Positions 55,740 to 64,000 of a stretch of 64,000 nucleotides of DNA are shown in pieces. Position numbers and translations under genes: made by a program. Source of the DNA: Cricetomys ansorgei (lineage: Eukaryota; Chordata; Mammalia; Rodentia; Nesomyidae). The notes under the pieces are model-generated. The model was not told the DNA's origin. It did no database searches and saw nothing but the letters and a program-made list of their open reading frames with translations. Where the stretch lies: NCBI GenBank assembly GCA_026225945.1, contig JAMJFZ010000199.1, positions 69,666,501 to 69,730,500 of the forward strand. Reading direction: 5' to 3'. How positions within the stretch are numbered: position 1 is the stretch's first letter; every line of letters begins with the position of its first letter.

Positions 55740-57065
55740 GCATTGAGCAATGGAGCAGAAGAGAGTCTGCAGCTGAGACATGCAAAACTAGTCAAGGGAC
55801 ATCAGTTAAAGTGTCATAGCAGGTATTCCGTGATGAAGGAGGGACCAGCGTTTCAACAAGTGGTGCAGAAACAATGAACATCTGTTTGGAAACGTGCATC
55901 TTGATGCCTAATCTCCATGATACACAGGAATTAACTCAGAGTGGACCATAGTCCTAGGAGTGAAGTGTGAGAGCCTGAAGCTTCTAGAAGGAAGCATAAG
56001 AAAACATTTTTGTGACCTTGAGAAAGACCAGGAATAGACTATGGTTCGTGATTCAGTTCTAGCCAAATGCTTGTTTTAAAAAGAGCCACAAGTAAATTTA
56101 CATTTTTAAGTATTTGCATGATGTGTGTGTATGTGTGCACATGCAGGCACACACACACACACACACACACGCAAATGCATGCACACACGCGCATGCACAT
56201 ACACACATACACCACTCCTCAAAGAAACAGACCAGAACTCAAAACTATGCCATTGAAGCAGGTGAAACAGCCTGCAAAGACTACCACATTGACTCTGTGA
56301 TCCTTTCAGAAATGGTTTGCCAACTCCATTTTTGGTCAAAGTTCACTGTGATATAACAACAAAAAAAAAAAACAAGTCAGAAATAAAACCTTGATGCATT
56401 GGTTTCTATCGAAATGAAAGCTCTTGCTGTGTGAGAGATACAACTAAGATCACATAGGCGATTTCATTATATCTGGGAGAATATGTTGGGAAGCATCACA
56501 TGTCTATAGAGAGCTTATATCTGGGACATACACAGAATCACTACAATTTATTAAAAGGAAAGCTGGTAAGCCAATAGGGCAAGAAGCTGGAGCAGATGTT
56601 TGCCTATGAAAACATCCAAATAACAATATGCTCTGTTCTATTTTCTCCCCATCCCCTCTCTTATGTACACACACACATGCACACTCCCTAATGTAGCATC
56701 TGGAGTCCCCAACTTTGCTGGTGGGGTGTACCATACTGCAGTCTAGCATAGTCTAAAGAAATACATGGCACATTTACCATATGGTTCAGCAAAGTTACCC
56801 TTAGGTATTTCTCCCAAGGATATATGAAAACTTATTATCCCATGAAAATCTGCATGTTTATGGAAATCACCTTATTCTGGAAACTGTCCAAATACATTCC
56901 ATCAGAATAGGAATAAACACAACTTGAGTCAAACTCACCACGGAATTCTAGAGCATACCACAAGATACTCAGCCTTACCACATAGTTAGATGCTCGGTCA
57001 CATCATAGAACATTGGGCCACCACAGGATATGGGGCTATGCTATTGGAAGCTGAATACTGAATAA
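55740..57065 (+). mobile_element. Old LINE-1 ORF2 end and 3' region, plus strand (part 3)
   Basis: 'gaattaactcagagtggacc', 'cttctagaaggaagcataag', 'ttaccatatggttcagcaaa' and 'tttctcccaaggatatatga' are typical L1M ORF2-end blocks. A TG/CA tract (56121-56212) interrupts it. Confidence 0.72.
56121..56212. repeat. TG/CA-rich tract with (CA)n core
   Basis: TG-rich then CA-rich sequence with a clean (CA)n run at 56147-56170 and alternating GCATGCAC words, which favour Z-DNA-type alternation. Frames across it are artefacts. Confidence 0.9.
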
Positions 57066-57525
57066 TGCTCAAGCATGCTATGGGATGGTTGCCCCTTAAC
57101 ACGTGTGCCACTATTGCCACTGTACGTGTGTATTGACTAGCAATTTGTATTGTAATTCATTGGGTTCATAGGTGGGGAAGAACACTGATGCCTTTTCTTT
57201 CCTGGTAGCTTCCATAGAACCTTCTGGCACAATGAAAGCTTGCCAGCAGGGAGGAAGGTTCCTGTTCAGTTCCAGTTTGTTTTCTGCATACCTTGCAACC
57301 AAGGTGTGTGGTATCTTCAGCAGTAGGGTTTTTTATTATCTTGTTCTAAGAGGCAACCAAGAGGAAGGGCATGCACCTATATTGGGGGAGGAGGGGCCTC
57401 TGGGGCCTGCCTGGCCAATCACAACTCGTGAGGAAGTAGCCAACACCTAGCAGGGGGATTTCTCTTTAACAACCACGGCTTCTAGGAACAGCAGCCTCCA
57501 GCCATGCAAGATATCTCCCTCCCAA
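57066..57525. other. No recognised feature
   Basis: About 0.5 kb of unique sequence between the LINE-1 remnant and the poly-T tract. A 92-codon plus-strand frame crosses it without a domain. Confidence 0.4.
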
Positions 57526-57528
57526 CTC

Positions 57529-58610
57529 TTTTTTTTTTTTTAATACTCATATTTTTAATTGGCTTACAAAATAGTAGGTTTCCAGATCAAACAGCAGTTT
57601 TTAAAATCAGACATTCTAACCCAACACAATTCGAAGACAGGCTAATCTGGTACTTACACGCTGAGGAATGACAGTAGGAAAATATCAGAACTCTTTGTTT
57701 CCTGTAGTTGTTATATTTCTGCGAGAGCAGAATAGTCTGTACAGTACACACACTGCAGCCCTAACAGAGTCTCCAGGCAAGCTGAGGTGTTTCGGGTGGA
57801 TTTCAGTGGTGTTGCATGCAGTGATGTGCGGCATGACAGTATGTACAGTGCAAAGTACACAGTGCGTGTCCAGGGCCACGGCTGCTGTGAGGTCCCAGTC
57901 ACAGGCCACCCATTCCAGCAACACCTCAGATTCCTTACACATTGATTTCTAACTAGCCTTTGCACGTTGTACATTCGGAACTCCTGAGCTGTTGTGGTAT
58001 TTTTCATGACCCCGCATTCAGTTATACATCCCATGAGGTCATGGCCTACAGTTTATAAAGCTGGGATCTAGAGGGCTACGAGGTCAGATAGGAGTCTAAC
58101 ATGGATTGTGCAAAGATCACCACTGGAGGGTGTTCCTTTCCACAAGTCAGAGGTCTGTTTGTTTGCACATGTTCTGATGCAGTTTGAGATGCTGCCGGCT
58201 CAGGCTGGAAGGAATGCTGGGGGCCAGATCCAAAAGCAGCTCCAAGTGAAGGCAGCAGGCCGCGGAAGGCGCACAGCACAAGGGCACACAGCTATCGATT
58301 CATCACAAGGGTTGATTTATAAATCAGCCTTAGGGGACTTTTTGAAATCCCCAAGGCCGGTGCACATGCTGGTCATTGAAACACACATCATAGCAATAAA
58401 AAGGTAAGCTCTAGAAAGCCAGTCACCACAGGTAAGAAAGTAGTTTTTTCTGAGTCCCAGAAAAATAAAAGGCAGCTTCAACTTTCGTGACGATTCTTAA
58501 ACTCTGAGGTGAAAACAGACAATGTTTATTTAGATGGATAGACACGTGCGTATGTTTTTAATTTACTGCGGGTTGTTTTTAAAAGATGCTGCAACCCCTT
58601 CCTGTGGGTA
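57529..58610 (-). pseudogene. Possible processed retrocopy of an mRNA 3' UTR, minus strand
   Basis: A 12-base T tract (57529-57540) would be the poly(A) tail of a minus-strand retrocopy. Reading minus, an ATTAAA signal lies about 15 nt before it, the usual spacing. The sequence upstream (to about 58600) is not a repeat I know and looks like 3' UTR: AT-rich patches, no long frame. I could not find target duplications or identify the parent, so the left limit on the minus strand is open. A plain A-rich genomic tract is the alternative. Confidence 0.35.
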
Positions 58611-59439
58611 CAGCTAGCTGCCCCTGTCTCAGTCTTTTGCCTGTCCCTCTATGCCCTGTTCTGTGTGGCTAGGGCTGAGACTTGACAAGCCACTATCACC
58701 AGCTTCTTCTGCTGTAGGACAGGTGAGCAGAGGTGGAAGCTCCTCATTGCCAAGTTCCAGAGCCCACTGAGGGTCTCCCTAACGTTTACCCATCTGCCAC
58801 TCTGCCACGTCCAAATGGAAGACCCAAAGGGAGTTTCTGGGGTTTCAGCTTCATAAGCTGAGGTCACATCCTGCAGAAGGGCAAAGGGGAAGGACATGCA
58901 GGTTAGAGTGAGACAAGCAAGAAGACACAGGAAAACCCAGAGGATCCCACGCAGAAGCCACTCAGAGATGGGGCCGAAGCAGGCAGCTGGCCACAAAGCC
59001 CACACCACTGGAATGACAAGGTCACTACTGCTGGTCACCAAGGGCTCTGATGAGCAGCCTGAGGTGGCCGTGGAGGGAAACGTCCTCCAAGCCATGCCCA
59101 CGTGCCATCAAATACCACCAAATACCAAGGGAATGAAACAGCAAACATTCCCGGTACAATTGCTTAAGCTCATATATGCTGACTTCCGGGGACCAGGGAC
59201 TCACCTAGCTGTCTGTCCCCCTGATATCCAGCCCATCGACAATCCCAGAGAGTTTTGTCTTCTTTCTTCTCCCCTACCTTCACAGCCACCATTGCTGTTG
59301 TCAGTGGCAGTGACCTCTACTGTTCTCATCTCTCCCCTTCTGTCCTTTCCATCTTCATCTAATTGCCCTGGCGGTTTCTAGTGGTGGCAGAGTCTGTTCC
59401 CAGCCCTCCTGTCCATTGCCCAGAGACGTGTAGCCTGTT
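58611..59439. other. Unresolved sequence
   Basis: A 150-codon minus-strand frame (58649-59101) and a 161-codon plus-strand frame (58896-59381) overlap on opposite strands; neither shows a domain. No gene called. Confidence 0.4.
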
Positions 59440-60960
59440 CATAGATGGTAAGACTCAGCATAATGGTGATATTGTATGTTTTTCCAAACTGATGCACCGA
59501 CTTAAATGGATTCCAGCTGAGATTCTAGTGTGATGTTTTTGTAAATGTAATTAAGATTGTTTTAAAGTTCATATGTAAACACAAGTAAATTACAATAGAT
59601 AAAACAGAAAAGGAGGAGGGGAGGGGCAAGAGGAGGAGGAAGAGGAAGAAGAGGAGAAAGAGGAGGCCAGAAAGGGAAAGAAACCAATCTGAAGATTAAA
59701 CTTTGTATAAAAATTACCTCGAAATGGACCACAGATTTAGATGTATCTATAAAGTTTTAAAAATATAACACAGGAGAAAAATCTTGATGAATGGTTCTTA
59801 GATCTGACATCAAAAGCAAAATCCATAAAAGAAAAAAAAAAAGATAAATTGGATCTCAGCAAAATTAAAAGGTTTTACTGTATGAAAGTGTCTGTTAAGA
59901 AGATAAAAATACAGCCCACGGGCCGGAAAAAAATATTTGAAATCCACACATGTAATAAAGGACTCGTGTCTAAAATATATGGAAAGCTTTCAATTTAATT
60001 ACTATGAAAACAAAGACTAAATTAGAAAGTGGGCGGAGGACTGAGGGCCATTCGCCGAGGCGGACACACGGACACGGAAGCTCTGGGGAAGATGCTTCCT
60101 GGAGCTGGGAAGGCCCGTGTTGGAGCACGTGACAAACTGGGGCAGCATATAGAAGAGTTAAAATTGTTCTGTGTGTAAATAAGGTGAGAAACAGGTGGAA
60201 GAGCAGAGAAACCAGAGCGTTCGTGGATTTCTGGTCGGAAGGGAAAATAGTAAAGGCATTTCAGAAGATGGTCAGGCGGTTTCTTTTTTAAAAAAACAAT
60301 TAAATATTTACCATATGGCCCAGAAACTACACTCTTGGGCACCCCTCCCAGAAAGAGGAAAATGTTTTTCTACCTGTGCACAAGAGTGTCCATAGCAGAT
60401 AGAGCCACCAACAATCCAAATGACCTTCTACACCATGCAATATGACCTGAGTATTATTACACAAGAGGACTGCTCATGAGGACTGCCCAGGAGTACTCAA
60501 GAGTGAAACACCAATGCATGCAACAACTCAGTTGGATCCCCATGGTGCACTGAACAAAAGCCAGCCAAGCCCCAAGATGCTGTGTGAGCACACGAACATA
60601 ACATTCTCGACATGGCAAAATCAGTGATAGAAATAGGTTGGTGGTTGCCAGGACAAGGGTGGCTGTGAAGGGTCACAGAAGGGTCTCTGTTGGGGTGAAG
60701 TAGCTCTGTCTCCATCACATTGAAGGTCATGTGCCATCAGGTATCAGAGAACTCAACAAGCCTTGTTCCAATGTCAGACTCCTGGTTACAACAGTGAACT
60801 ATTGACTCTATTAAACCACACACAGAGCACTGTCCTCTGTGACTGCCAGGAGTCTGGGTGAAGGTGCCAGTGGCCTTCGGTGCCATATCTACAACTTCCT
60901 GTGAATCTACAATTATTTCAAAACAAAAAGCTTAAAAATGATGATTACAGGAGTAAAAGT
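59440..60960 (+). mobile_element. L1M-type LINE-1 ORF2 end and 3' region, plus strand
   Basis: 'gaaatggaccacagatttag', 'aaatcttgatgaatggttct', 'gcaaaattaaaaggttttac', 'tttaccatatggcccagaaa', 'tggttgccaggacaagggtg' and 'actattgactctattaaacc' follow one L1M element from ORF2 into the 3' region. A GGA-rich insertion lies at 59608-59665. Dead. Confidence 0.82.
59608..59665. repeat. GGA/GAA purine tract
   Basis: A short imperfect AGG/AAG tract inside the LINE-1, purine on the plus strand. Confidence 0.9.
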
Positions 60961-61233
60961 GAGCTCCAAGAATAGACCTGTTCCTATCTATATACTTCTT
61001 CCACAACCTTGAAGGCTCTGGTGAGGAGTTTGGAAAGTAGGGTGTTTTTTAATGTAGCTTACCAGAGGGTAGGGAGGAGCCCCATGCTAGAGCTAGAAGC
61101 TTGGGGTCCCTAACCGTCTAGTGCTTCCTCGGCGTGCCTCGGGTCTTGTCTGTGGAGTGTGATGAAGGTGGTAAGAAAAGTGACAGGCGTCAGACACTTT
61201 GCAGATTGAAAAGGCGCCATGGTGGCTAATTCC
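60961..61233. other. No recognised feature
   Basis: Unique sequence between the LINE-1 and the next LTR-like repeat. Confidence 0.45.
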
Positions 61234-61604
61234 CACTCTCAGCGTGACTGGATTGAGAAATGCTTGGGGTATTAATGTGGCACATTTCCGGATGTGTCTA
61301 TGACTACGTTCCAGACAGGAGTACCTGAGTGGGGACACTCACCTTGAATGTGGCGACACCATCCCTTGGGCAAAGGTCTTGGATGGAATCAAAAAGAGGG
61401 AGGGAGAAAGCTGCTGAGTACACCATTCCACTTCCTGATCCAGCAAGTTGTGAGCAAGCAGCCTCCTGCAGCCGTAGGCAGGACGCATACCCTCCCCGCC
61501 ATGGTGGACTGTATCCCCTGAACTGTGAGCCCAAACGAACGCCCTCCTTTCAGTTGCTTCATGGCACCTGTTTAGTCACAGTAATGAGAAAAATAACTAA
61601 TACA
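61234..61604 (+). mobile_element. MaLR-like LTR element, plus strand
   Basis: 'ggattgagaaatgcttgggg', 'tattaatgtggcacatttcc', 'gccatggtggactgtatccc', 'tgaactgtgagcccaaacga' and 'aaaataactaataca' match the rodent LTR-like family end to end. The last blocks parallel the ends of primate THE1/MST LTRs, the basis for the MaLR-like label. Confidence 0.78.
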
Positions 61605-61929
61605 GGTGGAATACTGAGAGGGCAGGCAATTCCTGAACTGCCAAGGGCATCATGGGACTGTGTAGTATTCTCTGGATCCTGGGTGCTGACTTGGCCTCTG
61701 CAGAGAACAAAAGGATAGCTTCTCTTCTGTTCTCCGATAGGAGGACACATGGGAGGTGTCATTTCTCCTATCTGTGCCTGCGGGGGAGAGGGGGGTGTCT
61801 GCAGCGAGGAGGTGAGGCACCTCGCCTCTATTCCCAGGGCCTCAGAAATGGCAGACCTGAGTGGGAGGCTGCTGACAGCTTTGGCCTTCCAAAGACCAGG
61901 GAGGGCGAGCTGGACAGCTGGAGGCCTCC
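61605..61929. other. No recognised feature
   Basis: Unique sequence with a short G-rich patch at 61780-61815. Overlapping frames on both strands; none supported. Confidence 0.45.
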
Positions 61930-62055
61930 CCCTGAGAGCTTTCATAATTAGAAGCAAAATCAAAGAAAGGCCCAGCCCAGTGATGGCTTCAAACAGGCCT
62001 ATTTTTAAATCATCTAATGCCAGGCCTTGTTAGATGGAGATCATGATTAAACAGG
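61930..62055. promoter_or_regulatory. Candidate conserved noncoding element
   Basis: Repeat-free AT-rich cluster: 'ctttcataattagaag', AAATCAAAGAAAG (TCF/LEF-like ATCAAAG), 'tttttaaatcatctaatg' and 'gatcatgattaaac'. Dense homeodomain/TCF-like words. Conservation not tested. Confidence 0.3.
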
Positions 62056-62068
62056 ACTATGCAGCCCA

Positions 62069-62130
62069 GTGTGTGTGTGTGTCTGTGTGTGTGTCTGTGT
62101 GTGTGTCTGTGTGTGTCTGTGTGTCTGTGT
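62069..62130. repeat. (TG)n / TCTG microsatellite
   Basis: TG units interrupted by TC at fairly regular spacing (GTGTGTCTGTGT). Minus-strand frames read as Thr-His-Arg repeats and are artefacts. Confidence 0.95.
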
Positions 62131-63124
62131 ACACGCGCCTGCATACTTTTAATTCTCCTGTAAAGATTCCTCACCTTCTCTGAGCTCAGCATTTTTTCTG
62201 GGTTCTGTGGATCTTCCTGTGATCATTTTACGGTTTCATATCCATTTCTTGGGTGTTTTCCCTGGAGAAGAAGTGACCTCTGACCCTTTGAGTCATGGCC
62301 GACTAAGAAAGATCAGAGTTCAGCCCTTGCCCATCCTCCCAAATGGAAAGTCCGTGGAAGCCCAAGTTCTCCAGTGGTTCAGAGGAATTTAGGGCCCTCA
62401 CATAGGGTAAAGAGTATCAAGATGGCTGGGCCTGGGGCACAAGAGCCACACTCAGTCAGAGGTTCAGATCATCCAGCAGCTGACAGGAAAGCTGGGCAAA
62501 CTCTCAGGGTCGTGTCTAGTCACCATCTTGGGTGTACATCTGTCTGTTGTCTCCCTGGGGACCACCTTTTGTCCTTCCACCCTGCCTTAGCTCAAATGCA
62601 GTCGTCCTCACTCACTGTTGACCTAGCAAGTCTGGACAAACAACCCCCATAGTTTCTTTCTCTTTCTCTCACCCCTTTGGGCAGCTCAGGCCCTGGACCT
62701 ATCTCCTGTCCAGACCCTCCTGCCCACAGGGGCCTCCTTCCAGTCCCATATTCGAACCTGCTTCTCTGTCATCCCTTACCTGACCTCTGCATCACAGGTC
62801 AGCCAGTAGCAGAGCACCACCCAACCATCATCCATCTGGGAACCTTCCAGTCAAGGGCAGCTGATGAGCAGCAGGCCCAGCTAGGGAACTAGCTAGAAAT
62901 GAAATAAGCAGAGGTCATCTTACAGGCTGAGGGAACAGGAATGCCCCAGGGGATCTGAAATTTCTATAGGGTGTGGAGATCAACAGACCCACTGGGACTT
63001 CCCTGCCTTTGCTGTCAGGGAGACCTTCTCTGGCCTGACCTTGGGGCTTCACATGCAGAATTTCAGCACCAAGCTGTTGAAAGGATCCTCACAGGCTGGG
63101 AGGCCTGAGCAGTGCCTGACAGCC
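62131..63124. other. No recognised feature
   Basis: About 1 kb of unique sequence. No repeat or supported gene. A pyrimidine-rich patch lies at 62650-62680. Confidence 0.45.
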
Positions 63125-63360
63125 CCCTGCAGAGAACCATCAATTGTCCCAGTGTGATTTCTTAATCATCTCGCAAGTAATTAGCCAGCATCCTCATTAG
63201 CACACCGAGCTTTGTAAAAAGTTTCAGGGAGGAGGCAGCTGCAATGGGAAAAATTCAAATTGGGTGATTTTTAATTACAGAGGAACCTACCAGGGACAGC
63301 CGCCTTGTCAGTTTTGCAGCCTGCTTATTCATTTCCCACCAGTTCTTGGAAATGAAGAGC
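63125..63360. promoter_or_regulatory. Candidate conserved noncoding element (best in window)
   Basis: About 235 bp, repeat-free, with two TAATTA cores ('gcaagtaattagccagca' and 'tttttaattacagagg'), 'ctcattagcacac', 'tgatttcttaatcatc' and an AAATTCAAATTGGG word, set between GC-richer flanks. Such homeodomain-site clusters are typical of developmental enhancers. Inference from sequence only. Confidence 0.35.
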
Positions 63361-64000
63361 AAAAATGCTGTCACTCACCTTTGTGCTCACCCTGTGGGAC
63401 ACAAAGGGACAAAGGAGCCGAGTAGCAGCAGATAGACGCTGGCTGAGGAAGATCCAGTCTCGGACACCCAGGCTGGCTCCTGCATCTTGAGAGTGACAGG
63501 CCAGGGCTCACAGGGATGAACTGCCTCCACCAACCTGGCTGCCATAACAGAACAGCAGAGACTGGAGCCATCAGACAGTGGAGTGCTCACTCCCAGTTCT
63601 GTCAGCTGAGTCCCAGAGCCAGGCAGGCTCTGTCTAGCGATGGTCACATCTTACCTCCCAGGCATATGCCCTCACACCGAGGACACCCAGAGAATTGCTG
63701 TCACACAGTCCTCATCATAGAAAGGCTCTGCCCTCCACGTCTAGTCACTCCCCAGAAAACCAGTCCTGCCTTCTAGAAGCATCACCTGAGGATGAAAATG
63801 TCAGTGTGTGGGTTTTAGACAGATGTGAATGTTAATCCCAGCAGGAAGTTATCTGTAGAGAGGACTAGAACTGGGTACCAATGTCCTTATTTGATGAAGT
63901 AGGGGTCAGTGGGCACCGCTGACTCTGAGAAGATATTAAAGGTCAGAGTCTGGGGGACAGCTTGGGGAACCCAGTGCTAACTGTTGGCTGACGAAGTGAG
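63361..64000. other. No recognised feature
   Basis: Unique sequence up to the window edge. Short minus-strand frames at 63371-63647 have no domain. A real exon running off the edge cannot be excluded. Confidence 0.4.

Noticed and set aside
58649..59381. Opposing 150- and 161-codon frames
   Set aside because: They overlap on opposite strands and neither has a domain.

Overview
The window looks like nuclear genomic DNA from a muroid rodent (mouse, rat, hamster or vole type). The evidence is its repeat content: B1, B2/B3, B4 and ID-like SINEs, an Lx-type rodent LINE-1 3' UTR, rodent LTR elements, long TG/CA, GA, GGA and GTG/ATG microsatellites, and decayed mammal-wide MIR and L1M fragments. There are no operons, ribosome-binding sites, tRNA or rRNA genes, CRISPR arrays or phage genes. 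I find no open frame that behaves like a conserved protein gene. The long frames are short-period repeats read as codons, SINE or LINE sequence, or chance frames with no recognisable domain. The window is best read as intergenic or deep intronic DNA.

Layout. 0-5 kb: B4 and B2/B3 SINEs, one MIR, otherwise unresolved DNA. 4.7-8 kb: a block of minus-strand LINE-1 pieces, ancient L1M then rodent Lx, with a B1 inserted into a B4. 8-14 kb: more SINEs, a 35-bp minisatellite, a second old minus-strand LINE-1 and a 0.5-kb GGT/GAT array. 14-27 kb: MIR, MaLR-like LTR copies and GGA, CA and GA microsatellites. 27.3-28.3 kb: a CATCAC array, the reverse complement of the 12-kb array, fading into a degenerate triplet tract. 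28.3-38 kb: mostly unique DNA with MIR scraps, a possible minus-strand terminal exon near 31.4-32.6 kb, and LINE-1 pieces at 34.3-35.1 kb. 38-47 kb: SINEs, then a solo LTR (40,381-40,738) and a short provirus of the same LTR family (42,814-44,294), each with an exact 6-bp target duplication. 47-51.6 kb: B1, ID, B2 and RSINE-like elements and a degenerate triplet tract. 51.9-57.1 kb: one old plus-strand LINE-1 broken up by later insertions, including two MaLR-like LTRs head to head. 57.5-58.6 kb: a possible minus-strand retrocopy. 59.4-61.6 kb: another plus-strand L1M and a MaLR-like LTR. 62-64 kb: unique DNA with AT-rich homeodomain-motif clusters that look like conserved noncoding elements.

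No genes here act together in a pathway. What the sequence records well is transposition history: nested insertions, target duplications, a solo LTR next to a deleted provirus, and two long microsatellites in inverted orientation. I found no convincing undescribed biological system. The best leads are the non-autonomous provirus, the enhancer-like clusters, the possible terminal exon and the possible retrocopy. Family names come from memory of consensus sequences. No database search was possible, so subfamily labels are provisional.
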